DNA of 64,000 nucleotides from Dethiosulfovibrio faecalis. GTDB lineage: Bacteria > Synergistota > Synergistia > Synergistales > Dethiosulfovibrionaceae. How positions within the stretch are numbered: position 1 is the first letter of the stretch; each line of letters opens with the position of its first letter. Location of the stretch: assembly GCF_021568795.1 (NCBI RefSeq), contig NZ_JAKGUE010000001.1:124001-188000 (forward strand). The letters are read 5' to 3'. A program made the position numbers and the translations under genes. Below are positions 19,544-28,467 of the stretch, piece by piece. A model generated the notes under the pieces. It made no database searches. It was not told the origin of the DNA and saw nothing but the letters and a program-made list of their open reading frames with translations.

Positions 19544-20476
19544 ATGGTCATGAAAAGACAGGATGTCCTATTGGAGCCGTCTGTATCGGGAGTGCCAGTT
19601 GATCCGGAGCAAGGTGGCAGAAAGATGGTGGAGATCGGCTTCGGAAACGGGGAGTTTCTTACGCACCTGGCCGAGTTGAACCCCGATACGACAATCTATG
19701 GATTGGAGATCTCTATGACCTGCGTCGGCAAGGCGGTAAAAAGGGCCATCAGGGAGGGGCGTGAGAACGTCAGGATAATATGCGGCGATGCCCGATTCCT
19801 CCTGAGAGAGTGTTTTGGCGACGAGTCTTTGGACCGAATATATATGAGTTTCCCCTGTCCCTGGCCCAAGGAACGCCATGCCAGAAGGCGGGTCACCCAC
19901 AGAGGCTTTTCCGACGTGGTGGCGTCGGTTTTACGTATAGGCGGCTGTTTCGAACTGGCCACCGACGAGAAATGGTACGCTGACGAGGTCGCATCCATCT
20001 TGGATAGCCATCCCTCTCTTAGTTTGATCTCTTTCGAGGTGAACAAACGAAGGGAGATAACGACGAAATACGAGAGAAAATGGCTGGAACAGGGCAAGGA
20101 TATATACCTCTTGGTCTTCGAGAAAATCGGTAATTTTACAGTGGATAGGATTGTGGACGGAAGGTGTGACGACATGCACGTAGCCGTGAAATCGGACGAG
20201 TTGGATATGGCGGTTTTGAAGGATGAAAAATTGGGTATCTCCGAGGGAGAGGACGGTTTGCACTGGACTTTGGAGAGGATCTACTCCGATTCTAGAAAAT
20301 CGTGGCTTATTCAGGCGATAACCTCCGACGATGGTTACGAGCAGAAGTTTTACGTGAGGGTAGTGCTCAGGGAAAACGGAGCGTTGGTCAAGGTTGACGG
20401 GATCTGTTCTCCTTATCTTACCCCCGCAGTCCGTAGGGCCTTGGATGCGATCGCAGGAAGCATCAATAGATCATGA
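19544..20476 (+). CDS. trmB: tRNA (guanine46-N7)-methyltransferase with C-terminal extension
   Basis: TrmB methylates G46 in the tRNA variable loop. The SAM motif is MVEIGFGNGEFLTHLAE, with CGDARFLL behind it. The family motif usually read as FPDPWPKxRHxKRR appears as FPCPWPKERHARRR, with the conserved aspartate replaced by cysteine. After the methyltransferase domain (about residue 200) there are about 110 extra residues (from NFTVDRIVDGRC to the end), which I do not recognise. Length is 310 residues against about 210-240 for most TrmB. ATG 19544 has TTGGAGG 5 bases upstream. Overlaps rsmD by 4 bases. Confidence 0.85.
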   Translation: MVMKRQDVLLEPSVSGVPVDPEQGGRKMVEIGFGNGEFLTHLAELNPDTTIYGLEISMTCVGKAVKRAIREGRENVRIICGDARFLLRECFGDESLDRIYMSFPCPWPKERHARRRVTHRGFSDVVASVLRIGGCFELATDEKWYADEVASILDSHPSLSLISFEVNKRREITTKYERKWLEQGKDIYLLVFEKIGNFTVDRIVDGRCDDMHVAVKSDELDMAVLKDEKLGISEGEDGLHWTLERIYSDSRKSWLIQAITSDDGYEQKFYVRVVLRENGALVKVDGICSPYLTPAVRRALDAIAGSINRS

Positions 20477-20970
20477 AGGAGGTTCGTCCCACTACCGGCC
20501 TGGTGGTTCAGGCTCTTTTCAATATCCTGGGTAACCTGAATGGGGTAGCCTTTCTGGACCTCTTTTCCGGAACGGGACGGATAGCCTTCGAGGCCTGCAG
20601 AAGGGGGGCGGATCCGGTCGTCTCGGTGGAGTTGGTTCGATCCAGGTCAAAGGCCATATGGAAGGCCAATAGCTTCGATTCTCACACCCACATTTCCATG
20701 GACGTCAGAAAAGGTTTATCCTGGGTATCTAGAAAGGGTTTCGTCTTCGACGTCGTTTTCGCCGATCCGCCCTACGGAGCCCGATGGAACGAGACTCTTC
20801 CGAATTTAATTCTCTCTCGCAGAGAGATACTGAAGGAGGACGGGGTCTTCGTGTTCGAGCATGGCAAGGAGGAGCCCGTAAAGGTCTCTTTCCCCTGGAT
20901 CCTGAGAGACGAGAGATCTTACGGAAGGTCGGTACTTTCCTTTCTGGAGCTCTATTCGTCGGACTTATAA
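20473..20970 (+). CDS. rsmD: 16S rRNA (guanine966-N2)-methyltransferase RsmD
   Basis: The 165-residue product has VRPTTGLVVQALFNIL at the start, LDLFSGTGRIAFEACRRGA (SAM site) and the catalytic DPPYGARW. It is slightly shorter at the N-terminus than E. coli RsmD. It overlaps trmB by ATGA and is followed by coaD after 12 bases; rsmD-coaD is a widespread pair. Confidence 0.92.
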   Translation: MKEVRPTTGLVVQALFNILGNLNGVAFLDLFSGTGRIAFEACRRGADPVVSVELVRSRSKAIWKANSFDSHTHISMDVRKGLSWVSRKGFVFDVVFADPPYGARWNETLPNLILSRREILKEDGVFVFEHGKEEPVKVSFPWILRDERSYGRSVLSFLELYSSDL

Positions 20971-20982
20971 GGAGGGGTAGTG

Positions 20983-21492
20983 GTGAGCCATACCATCAGG
21001 GCCGTCTATCCGGGGTCCTTCGATCCCATAACGAACGGCCACGTCTACATAGCCGAGAGAGCCGCCGGGTTGTTTGACGAGCTGACGGTATCCATACTTA
21101 TAAACCCGGAGAAGAGGGCTACTTTCAGCGTCGACGAGAGAAAGACCATGGCGATAGAGGCCCTGTCCCATCTCCCTAACGTCAAGGTAGATTCGTTCAC
21201 CGGGCTTTTGGTAGATTTCTTGCGACAGGAGCGGAGTCGCATAATAATAAGGGGATTGCGGGCTCTTTCCGATTTCGAGTACGAGTTTCAGCTTGCCCAG
21301 ATGAACAGACAGCTTGCTCCCGAGATAGAGACTTTATTTATTGTGACCGACGCCAGGTATTCCTATCTGTCGAGCCATGCGGTAAAGGATATCTTTAATT
21401 TCGGAGGTCCGGTGCAGGAGATGGTTCCCCCCGGTGTGTATCGTCGTCTCAGAGAGCGGTTTCCCCATTTCGACAAGGAGATTAGACGATGA
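20983..21492 (+). CDS. coaD: Phosphopantetheine adenylyltransferase
   Basis: CoaD makes dephospho-CoA from 4'-phosphopantetheine and ATP. YPGSFDPITNGHV carries the nucleotidyltransferase HxGH-type site (TNGH), and ISSxxVK is present as YLSSHAVKDI. GTG 20983 is preferred over GTG 20980 because GGAGGGG needs room. Length 169 is typical. The gene ends inside tmcAL by 11 bases in convergent orientation. Confidence 0.95.
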   Translation: MSHTIRAVYPGSFDPITNGHVYIAERAAGLFDELTVSILINPEKRATFSVDERKTMAIEALSHLPNVKVDSFTGLLVDFLRQERSRIIIRGLRALSDFEYEFQLAQMNRQLAPEIETLFIVTDARYSYLSSHAVKDIFNFGGPVQEMVPPGVYRRLRERFPHFDKEIRR

Positions 21493-22681
21493 TGGGAGGG
21501 GTTATGGCGTCTTTGCCGGGCGCTCCCCCCGGAAGGAGTAGCTCCCAGATGTCACAGCTGCGTCTTTCCATCGACAGCATGGATTTGCCGTAATCCCGAT
21601 CCAATTGGGCGAATTTAGATATCACCGGAAGGGTGCCTACCTTGTCTATTCTCTTGAGTAGATCTCTTCCTCTTTTGGTAGCTCCCAGTGCCCTCAGATA
21701 GGCCGGGCCTTTTTCTTGATATGCCCTGTTCTCCTCATGCCTTAGGCCGACGAGAAAGTGTATCATGTTTCTCTGAAGCCTTCCTCTGGGGTATCTTCTG
21801 GACGTGCACCGATCGATGAAGTCATCCCAGCCGGTGGATTTTCCGAAGGCCTTTATAAACCTGTTTTCTATACCCTCCCCGAACTCGGCGTATTTTCCGA
21901 GCTCTTCGCTGGAGGTTCTGGTTAGCAGAAAACGGATTTTTTCCCACAGGGTGTCCTTGTCAAGGAAGCATCTTCCTCTCGATATCTCTCTCTTCAGGAT
22001 TTTACTGCAGAAGGGGGGAACTCTCTGAAAAGCTTTCTCTTCTTTTCCCCTTATGGCCTTTCTTATAGCCGTTGCGCTGGGGAATTCTACGGATATGGAA
22101 CGATCATGATATTCGCCCCCGATTCTTTTTATGGGAAGAGGGGCTATATCGTACCCTTTTTCCTTTATCCTCATCATGTAGGATATGGCTAGGCTGTTGT
22201 TGGGTTGAGAGAGGATCTCTCCGGCGCCGGGTAGCAGGAAATCCACGGCTCTGGCTCTGGATTCCACGTAGGAAAAACCTTCATTTAAAAACTCATGAAG
22301 GTTTAACTTGAAAGGTTTAGGTTCCTCCACTAAAATAGCCACGATGTCCTGGAATTCAGGAGCAAGGGTCTCCATGCCGAAAGATATGCGGTCGATCACC
22401 CCGGTCGATTCAATTATGTCGACGCCGGCGTTTGCGAAAACACCGGCGTTGTGGCATGAAAAGACGACTGGAAGTTCCAGCACTAGGTCCGCTCCGGAGT
22501 GCAGGGCCATCTCCGCACGGCTCCACTTATCGATAAACGCTGGTTCCCCCCTTTGGGTGAAGTTGGAGGATAGAACCACTACCACCGGGTCTCCGCTGGA
22601 AGATGCCTTCTCGACGTGGTGCAGGTGTCCCATATGAAACGGGTTATATTCGGCGATGATACCGATCGCTTTTTTACACAT
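21482..22681 (-). CDS. tmcAL: tRNA(Met) cytidine acetate ligase (TmcAL/YlbM)
   Basis: This 399-residue protein starts CKKAIGIIAEYNPFHMGHLHHVE, the nucleotidyltransferase HxGH site of the YlbM family. B. subtilis TmcAL uses acetate and ATP to acetylate cytidine 34 of elongator tRNA-Met. NFTQRGEPAFIDKW and ADLVLELPVVFSCHNAGVFA are further family blocks. ATG 22681 with AAGGGGG upstream was chosen over an ORF extension of about 40 residues. It diverges from ackA, the same neighbour as in Bacillus relatives, and fits use of acetate. Its substrate could be the tRNA at 586-662 if that is Met. Confidence 0.9.
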   Translation of the reverse strand: MCKKAIGIIAEYNPFHMGHLHHVEKASSSGDPVVVVLSSNFTQRGEPAFIDKWSRAEMALHSGADLVLELPVVFSCHNAGVFANAGVDIIESTGVIDRISFGMETLAPEFQDIVAILVEEPKPFKLNLHEFLNEGFSYVESRARAVDFLLPGAGEILSQPNNSLAISYMMRIKEKGYDIAPLPIKRIGGEYHDRSISVEFPSATAIRKAIRGKEEKAFQRVPPFCSKILKREISRGRCFLDKDTLWEKIRFLLTRTSSEELGKYAEFGEGIENRFIKAFGKSTGWDDFIDRCTSRRYPRGRLQRNMIHFLVGLRHEENRAYQEKGPAYLRALGATKRGRDLLKRIDKVGTLPVISKFAQLDRDYGKSMLSMERRSCDIWELLLPGGAPGKDAITPPIIV

Positions 22682-22763
22682 CGAAATGCCCCCTTCGGAG
22701 TTTCCGTTCGGGGATAACATTATGCCATGCAATGCAAAATGGTCAAGGAGGCTTATAGGCGAT

Positions 22764-23957
22764 ATGAAAGTTCTGGTTATCAACTGCGGTAGTTCTTCAC
22801 TCAAATATCAGCTTTTCGATATGGAGACCGAAAACGCTCTCGCCAAGGGATTGGTGGAGAGGATCGGTATAGAGGGCTCCAGGATCAAACATACCAAGGC
22901 AGGGCAGGACGCCGTGGTTACCGAGACCGCTATACCGGATCACAAGGTTGCGGTGAAGCTCGTGCTGGACGCTCTTCTCGACGGGGAGCACGGAGTGCTT
23001 TCCAGCCTGGACGAGCTCAGCGCCGTGGGGCATCGAGTCGTTCATGCCGGAGAAAAGTTTGCCTGTTCCGTCCGTCTGGATGACGCGGTCATGGCTGCGC
23101 TCAAGGAGTGTATCCCTCTGGCCCCTCTGCACAACCCGGCCAACATCACCGGCATAGAGGCTATCACCTCGGTGCTTCCCGACGTTCCTCAGGTTGGGGT
23201 TTTCGATACGGCCTTCCACCAGACTATGCCCAAGCACGCCTATATGTACGGTGTGCCTTATCGTTATTACGAGGACTACAAGGTCCGTCGCTACGGCTTC
23301 CACGGCACCAGTCACTTCTTCGTGGCCAACCGCTGCGCTGAGATCATGGAGCGTCCCATCGAAGAACTCAAGATCATCACCTGCCACCTCGGGAACGGCA
23401 GCTCCATCACCGCCGTCAAGGACGGAATCTGCGTCGATACGTCCATGGGATTCACCCCTCTTGCTGGGGTTCTCATGGGGACCCGCTGCGGTGATATCGA
23501 TCCATCCATAGTCAAATTCATCGCCGATAAGGAAGGATCTGTGGACAAGGCCGACACGATCCTCAACAAAGAGAGCGGGGTTCATGGCGTTTCCGGTATC
23601 AGCAGCGACCTTAGAGATATCGAGGATGGCATGGAGAGGGGAGACGAAAGGGCTACCTTGACCTTTGAGATGCTTTCCTACAGTATAACTAAGTACATAG
23701 GTGCCTACGCCGCCGCCATGGGAGGCGTGGACGCCATAGTGTTCACCGCCGGTATCGGAGAGAACTGCAAGGCCATAAGAGAGACCGTCACCGAGAGCCT
23801 AGGTTTCCTGGGCGCCTCGGTGGACAAGAGCAAGAACGATTTCAGAGGCGAGGAAAGGGTCATCAGCTCCGACGACTCTAAAGTCAAGGTCATGGTGATA
23901 CCCACCAACGAGGAACTCGTTATAGCGAAAGACACCAAAAAACTGGTGTCCTGTTAA
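22764..23957 (+). CDS. ackA: Acetate kinase
   Basis: AckA converts acetyl phosphate and ADP to acetate and ATP. The 397-residue protein begins KVLVINCGSSSLKYQLF and has GHRVVHAG, FDTAFHQTMP, HLGNGSSITAV and FTAGIGENC, all diagnostic for the family. ATG 22764 follows AAGGAGG. No phosphotransacetylase is next to it. It probably serves ATP synthesis from acetyl-CoA made by NifJ. Confidence 0.97.
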   Translation: MKVLVINCGSSSLKYQLFDMETENALAKGLVERIGIEGSRIKHTKAGQDAVVTETAIPDHKVAVKLVLDALLDGEHGVLSSLDELSAVGHRVVHAGEKFACSVRLDDAVMAALKECIPLAPLHNPANITGIEAITSVLPDVPQVGVFDTAFHQTMPKHAYMYGVPYRYYEDYKVRRYGFHGTSHFFVANRCAEIMERPIEELKIITCHLGNGSSITAVKDGICVDTSMGFTPLAGVLMGTRCGDIDPSIVKFIADKEGSVDKADTILNKESGVHGVSGISSDLRDIEDGMERGDERATLTFEMLSYSITKYIGAYAAAMGGVDAIVFTAGIGENCKAIRETVTESLGFLGASVDKSKNDFRGEERVISSDDSKVKVMVIPTNEELVIAKDTKKLVSC

Positions 23958-23975
23958 CCCAAGGAGGCGGTCCTT

Positions 23976-24572
23976 TTGGTTTTCCGCGATAGCCCACCGG
24001 AGAGTTGGCGTTTCTTTGTGGATGTTCCGGAAGAACCGCTTCTGCCCTCCGAGAAAAGATGGTCTCTGGATTTTCAGGATCTCATAAAGCTCGGGGGTGG
24101 TACCTATCGGTGCGTGTCCCCCGTCGAAATTTCGGCTAGGACGGTACGGAACGATGGAGCGGTCAGGATATCTCTCCAGCTCTCTTTTAGGGTTGAAACG
24201 GAATGTTCTCGTTGTCTCTCTTCTCTGGAGGTTGCAATAGACGAGAATTTCGAGTATTGTTATGTGTCGCAGCCCGACGAAGAAGAGACGGAGGATGTCG
24301 AACTTGACGAGGTGATAAAATCGTTACCTCAGATCGGAAAAACCATCGACATCTCCGGTGACCTTTGGGAGTGTTTCGTCGTCTCCATGCCCCTTTATCC
24401 GGTTTGTCCCGAGGGGTGTGATCCGATTGGGCCGAGCACTACGAGGAAAGAGGGAGAGGCGGCGGATCCCCGATTCCAAATTTTAGCCGATACATTCGGC
24501 AGCTCTTCAGGTAAAGGAGGGAAAATCGATGGCAACTCCAAAGTCAAGGGTATCTCATCGCAGGACTCATAA
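23976..24572 (+). CDS. yceD: YceD family protein (DUF177)
   Basis: The product of about 198 residues has the YceD signature ETECSRCLSSLEVAIDENFEY followed by an acidic stretch and a second cysteine pair VCPEGC near residue 148. Proteins of this family are encoded directly before rpmF in most bacteria and are linked to 23S rRNA or ribosome assembly. TTG start behind AAGGAGG. It overlaps rpmF by 44 bases. Confidence 0.86.
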   Translation: MVFRDSPPESWRFFVDVPEEPLLPSEKRWSLDFQDLIKLGGGTYRCVSPVEISARTVRNDGAVRISLQLSFRVETECSRCLSSLEVAIDENFEYCYVSQPDEEETEDVELDEVIKSLPQIGKTIDISGDLWECFVVSMPLYPVCPEGCDPIGPSTTRKEGEAADPRFQILADTFGSSSGKGGKIDGNSKVKGISSQDS

Positions 24573-24726
24573 CAGGAAGGCTCAGTGGCTTGGACGTCTC
24601 GAGACGCCAGGTCTGACGGCCTGTCCTCACTGTGGCGAGACTATCCAGAACTACCATGCCTGTCCCGAGTGCGGTTATTACAGAGGCCGTAAGGCTATCG
24701 AGGTCGCAGCGGACAAGGAAGCCTAA
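24529..24726 (+). CDS. rpmF: Ribosomal protein L32
   Basis: A 65-residue zinc-binding L32: ATPKSRVSHRRTHNRKAQW, then CPHCGETIQNYHACPECGYYRGR with four cysteines (C+ type). The start lies inside yceD and has its own AAAGGAGG 9 bases upstream. Confidence 0.97.
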   Translation: MATPKSRVSHRRTHNRKAQWLGRLETPGLTACPHCGETIQNYHACPECGYYRGRKAIEVAADKEA

Positions 24727-24742
24727 CAAAGAGGCGAAGATA

Positions 24743-24779
24743 AAAAGAGGGGGCGGGATTTTCCCGTCCCCTCTTTTTT
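24743..24779 (+). terminator. Terminator after rpmF
   Basis: GAGGGGGCGGGA and TCCCGTCCCCTC (one wobble) with a short loop, followed by six T. It separates rpmF from the FapR-controlled fatty-acid operon. Confidence 0.92.
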
Positions 24780-24792
24780 ATGAGGTTCGCTC

Positions 24793-24860
24793 TTGACCGG
24801 CAGGGTAAAAATTCCTATACTTGCCTGGTATTCAAATCTGATGTTAGGACCAAGTGATAA
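24793..24860 (+). promoter_or_regulatory. Promoter and candidate FapR operators of the fatty-acid operon
   Basis: TTGACC (24793-24798), 17 bases and TATACT (24816-24821) form a good promoter. Overlapping the -10 is ATACTTGCCTGGTATTCA (24817-24834), and TTAGGACCAAGTGATAA lies at 24844-24860. The second agrees with the B. subtilis FapR operator (TTAGTACCTGGTACTAA) at 12 of 17 positions; the first shares its CCTGGTA core. Autorepression by FapR, relieved by malonyl-CoA, is the expected mechanism. Confidence 0.65.
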
Positions 24861-24873
24861 GGGAGGGGGCGCC

Positions 24874-25479
24874 GTGGCACGTTCGATAAACCGTAAGATG
24901 CGACACGAACGGCTGTCTCAGCTCATAAGACAGAATCCTCTTTTGTCCGACGAAGAGCTGGCCTTGGCTTTGGATGTCAGCGTAAGCACCGTTCGTCTCG
25001 ATAGAACCCTTCTGGGGGTTCCGGAACTCAGAGAGAGAACCAGACGGATGGCGGAGCAGGCTACTAGCAAGTTGAGATCTCTCAAACAGGAGGAGTTCAT
25101 CGGAGAGCTACTGGAGCTCGAACCGAATCGTTGGGCTCTTTCGGTCCTGAAGACCAGACAGGAGATGGCCTTCAGACACACGGAATATGTCTGGGACCAT
25201 TACATCTACGCTCAGGCCTCATCTTTGGCCATAGCCGTGGTCGGAGCCGATATGGTCATCGTTGGATCCATCAGAGGTAGATTCAAGGCCCCCGCAAAGG
25301 TGGGGGATGTCCTTATGGCAAGGGCCAAGGTGGGTGTCCATAAGGGAAATAAATACATAGTCAGCGTCAGAACCAGGGTCGGCGAGAAAGAAATTTTCGT
25401 TGGTCGATATATCGTCGTGGCGCTAGATTCAGAGGCTGAGAGAAAGGTAAGAGGTGAGAGGCTTGATACTGGCGCTTGA
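24874..25479 (+). CDS. fapR: Fatty acid and phospholipid biosynthesis repressor FapR
   Basis: The 201-residue protein has an N-terminal helix-turn-helix (RQNPLLSDEELALALDVSVSTVRLDR) and a C-terminal hot-dog domain (WDHYIYAQASSLAIAVVG, GSIRGRFKAPAKVGDVLMARA), the FapR layout in which malonyl-CoA binds the hot-dog fold. GTG 24874 follows GGGAGGGGG; an in-frame TTG at 24793 lies in the -35 box and is rejected. It is the first gene of the operon and overlaps plsX by 26 bases. Confidence 0.93.
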   Translation: MARSINRKMRHERLSQLIRQNPLLSDEELALALDVSVSTVRLDRTLLGVPELRERTRRMAEQATSKLRSLKQEEFIGELLELEPNRWALSVLKTRQEMAFRHTEYVWDHYIYAQASSLAIAVVGADMVIVGSIRGRFKAPAKVGDVLMARAKVGVHKGNKYIVSVRTRVGEKEIFVGRYIVVALDSEAERKVRGERLDTGA

Positions 25480-26482
25480 CGCAATGGGAGGGGACTACGG
25501 TCCCGCTGAGAACTGTCTTGGAGCCGTAGAGGCCTGTCGGAAATTTCCCGATCTCGATATAGCCCTGGTGGGTGACAGTGATCGGATAAAAATGGCTGTA
25601 GATTCGGTCGAGTCCTCCATAAGGGGTCGTCTGCACATAGTGAGTGCGGAGGAGTCCATATCCATGGACGAATCCCCCGCCAGGGCCATAAGATCTAAAA
25701 GACGTTCCAGTCTTCGCTTGGCCATGGAGATGGTCCGTTCCGGTGAGGCCGGAGGATGTATCTCCGCAGGCAATACCGGGGCCATAGTCGCCGGAGGGGT
25801 CCTGGTGGTAGGGAGGATATCCGGCATAGATCGTCCTGGGTTGGGCGTGGTCTTGCCCACACTGGAGAAGCCTACTCTTCTGATAGACGTAGGTGCGACC
25901 ATTAGGTGCAAGCCCCTCAATCTGTCCCAGTTCGCCGTTATGGGATCCTTGTTCATGAAACATATGGTCGGAGTGAACCGACCTGACGTGAGGCTTCTCT
26001 CCAACGGTTCCGAGGAGATCAAGGGAGACGAGGTCATATCGGAAGCCAGGACAATGCTTGTGGAAAACTCCCATATCGATTTTGGCGGATATATAGAGGG
26101 AAACGGAGTTCCTTTCGGTCATGCCGATGTAGTCGTCTGTGATGGCTTTTCCGGCAACGTTATGTTGAAGTCCTTCGAGGGGCTTGGAGAGCTGGCCCTT
26201 AAGATCTTGAAAAACGAGGTTGATAAAAGGATCCTTGCCAAGATGGGGCTCGTGTTCTTTCTTCCGATGCTCAAGGATCTGCAGCATCGGTTCGACTATC
26301 AGAAGTTCGGCGGGACGCCTCTTTTGGGCGTCAACGGAGCGGTGATCAAGGCCCACGGTCGTTCCAAGGCCCCCGCCATAACGAGTGCCCTCGGCGTGGC
26401 CAGGGATTTTGTGTTGAAAAACGGAGTTAGTAAGATCAAAGAGGAGATAACCGATCTCCTGCCTGGAGAGGAGGACGTTTAA
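25454..26482 (+). CDS. plsX: Phosphate acyltransferase PlsX
   Basis: PlsX makes acyl-phosphate from acyl-ACP for PlsY. The signature ALDAMGGDYGP is at the start, with SAGNTGAIVAGG and CDGFSGNVMLKSFEG later. About 340 residues. GTG 25454 or TTG 25463 are both possible starts. Lies between fapR and fabH as in other FapR-controlled operons. Confidence 0.95.
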   Translation: MRGLILALDAMGGDYGPAENCLGAVEACRKFPDLDIALVGDSDRIKMAVDSVESSIRGRLHIVSAEESISMDESPARAIRSKRRSSLRLAMEMVRSGEAGGCISAGNTGAIVAGGVLVVGRISGIDRPGLGVVLPTLEKPTLLIDVGATIRCKPLNLSQFAVMGSLFMKHMVGVNRPDVRLLSNGSEEIKGDEVISEARTMLVENSHIDFGGYIEGNGVPFGHADVVVCDGFSGNVMLKSFEGLGELALKILKNEVDKRILAKMGLVFFLPMLKDLQHRFDYQKFGGTPLLGVNGAVIKAHGRSKAPAITSALGVARDFVLKNGVSKIKEEITDLLPGEEDV

Positions 26483-27486
26483 TGGCGTTACTTCAGGGAC
26501 ACCCCGTCCGTCTGGTGGCAACCGGGATGGCGGTTCCAGAGAGAGTGATGGATAACGAAGAACTGGCGAGGATGGTCGATACCAGCAACGAATGGATCTT
26601 GGAGAGGACCGGCATAAGGGAGCGCAGAATAGCTTCCAAGGACGAAAATGCCAGCGATCTGGCCATCGCTGCCTGTAGACAGGCTATCGATAGATCCGGA
26701 GTGGACGTCGAGTCCATAGACATGGTGGTAGTCGCCACCAACTCCCCGGACACCCTTTTCCCCAGCGTAGCTGCCAGGGTACAGGGAGCCATAGGCGCGT
26801 CCAAGGCAGGGGCTTTCGACGTCCAGTCCGGATGTACCGGTTCCGTCTATTCCCTATCCGTGGCTTCTTCCGGAATAGCTTCCGGCCTTTGGAACAGGGT
26901 GTTGGTGTGCGGTGTAGAGGTTTTATCCAGACTGATAGACTGGGAGGATCGGACCACCTGCGTGCTCTTCGGAGACGGAGCCGGAGCGGTGATACTGGAA
27001 GCGGGAGAAAAGGGAGATCCTGGAGTTATAGTTTGCGATATGAAGTCCGACGGGACCAAATGGGACTATATCACCCTTCCTGGAGGGCTGTCCTCCCTCC
27101 CTGCCAGCAGCGATACTTTGGCGGAAAAAAAACATTTCGTATCGATGAAGGGTAATGACGTTTTTAAGTTTACCCAGAGAGTTCTTCCAGGATATCTGAA
27201 GGACGTATGTTCCGATGCCGGCATATCCCCCTCCGATATCGATCGTTGGATATTTCATCAGGCAAACCTCAGGATCATGGAGGGAGTCCTCAAACGGCTC
27301 GGGGTCTCGGATGACAGGGCGATCAATAACCTGGAAAGGTATGGAAATACCTCTGCTGCCTCGGTTTTTCTGGCTCTGAATGAAGCCTACGAGGGTGGAC
27401 GTATAACCTGTAACAGCGGACAGAAGGTGTTGATTACCAGTTTCGGTGCCGGAATGACCTACGGTGCCTTTATATACGAGGCGTGA
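26482..27486 (+). CDS. fabH: 3-oxoacyl-ACP synthase III
   Basis: FabH starts fatty acid synthesis by condensing acetyl-CoA with malonyl-ACP. The catalytic triad is visible: Cys118 in QSGCTGSVYSL, His in FHQANLRIMEGV and Asn in RYGNTSAAS. The 334-residue length is typical. TAATG overlap with plsX. Confidence 0.96.
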   Translation: MALLQGHPVRLVATGMAVPERVMDNEELARMVDTSNEWILERTGIRERRIASKDENASDLAIAACRQAIDRSGVDVESIDMVVVATNSPDTLFPSVAARVQGAIGASKAGAFDVQSGCTGSVYSLSVASSGIASGLWNRVLVCGVEVLSRLIDWEDRTTCVLFGDGAGAVILEAGEKGDPGVIVCDMKSDGTKWDYITLPGGLSSLPASSDTLAEKKHFVSMKGNDVFKFTQRVLPGYLKDVCSDAGISPSDIDRWIFHQANLRIMEGVLKRLGVSDDRAINNLERYGNTSAASVFLALNEAYEGGRITCNSGQKVLITSFGAGMTYGAFIYEA

Positions 27487-27496
27487 GGTGAGAGAC

Positions 27497-28441
27497 ATGA
27501 GACTTGGTAAAAGGGTTACCGAGCTTCTTGGAATTGACTATCCCGTAGTCCAGGGTGGAATGGCCTGGGTTGCCGAGGCCGAGTTGGCCGCTGCCGTAAG
27601 CAACGGTGGAGGGCTCGGTATCGTCGCTGCGGCCAGTATGCCTCCGGAGCTTCTGGACAGGGAGCTTAAAAAGGTTCGCACCCTTACCGATCGTCCTTTC
27701 GGGGTCAATATAATGTTGATGTCTCCCACCGCGTCGGATGCCATAGAGGTGGCGGCTGCGAATCGAGTCCCTGTTGCCACCACTGGGGCGGGGAGTCCGG
27801 GAAAGGTCTTGGAACGCCTGAAGCCGTTGGGGACGAAGGTAGTTCCGGTGGTGCCTACGACCGCTTTGGCTCGGAGAGTAGAGAGACAGGGAGCCGACGC
27901 CGTGATAGTCGAGGGATGCGAAGCTGGAGGCCACATAGGAGAGCTGACCACGATGGTGGCGACTCCTTTGGTGGTAGACGCGGTAGATATACCTGTAATA
28001 ACCGCCGGAGGAATAGCCGACGGAAGAGGCATGGCCGCAGCCTTTGCCCTCGGAGCCGAGGGAGTTCAGATTGGAACTCGTTTCGTCTGTGCTTCCGAGT
28101 GCAGGGTTCACGAAAACTACAAGCTCGCCATCTTAAACGCCAAGGACAGAAGCTCCGCTGTGACGGGACGTCCTACCGGACATCCGGTTAGATGTATAAG
28201 AAACAAACTAACCTCCCAGTTTGACCACATGGAGATATCCGGTGCGTCCGTCGAGGATATCGAGGCACTGGGTGCCGGTAAGCTTAGAGCAGCTGTGGTA
28301 GATGGGGACGTCGATTTTGGATCGGTCATGGCCGGTCAGATCGCCGCCATGGTATCTAGGATACAGCCGGCGTCCGAGATAATCGAGGAGATATGTAGAG
28401 AGGCCGAGGAGGTCCTATCTAGACTGGGATCGACGAAATAA
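27497..28441 (+). CDS. fabK: Enoyl-ACP reductase II (FabK), FMN-dependent
   Basis: The 314-residue protein begins RVTELLGIDYPVVQGGMAWVA and has GADAVIVEGCEAGGHIGE and ITAGGIADGRGMAAAFALGAEGVQIGTRF, the FMN-binding blocks of the nitronate monooxygenase/FabK family. Its place inside a fab operon without another enoyl reductase argues for FabK. ATG 27497 follows GAGGTGAGAG; longer in-frame starts overlap fabH without need. Confidence 0.93.
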   Translation: MRLGKRVTELLGIDYPVVQGGMAWVAEAELAAAVSNGGGLGIVAAASMPPELLDRELKKVRTLTDRPFGVNIMLMSPTASDAIEVAAANRVPVATTGAGSPGKVLERLKPLGTKVVPVVPTTALARRVERQGADAVIVEGCEAGGHIGELTTMVATPLVVDAVDIPVITAGGIADGRGMAAAFALGAEGVQIGTRFVCASECRVHENYKLAILNAKDRSSAVTGRPTGHPVRCIRNKLTSQFDHMEISGASVEDIEALGAGKLRAAVVDGDVDFGSVMAGQIAAMVSRIQPASEIIEEICREAEEVLSRLGSTK

Positions 28442-28467
28442 CGGTCCTGGAGAGGAGCTGTAGCCGT

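Noticed and set aside
22275-22304. 10-bp inverted repeat in the tmcAL coding region
   Set aside because: Short enough to occur by chance; no T run or position that suggests a role.
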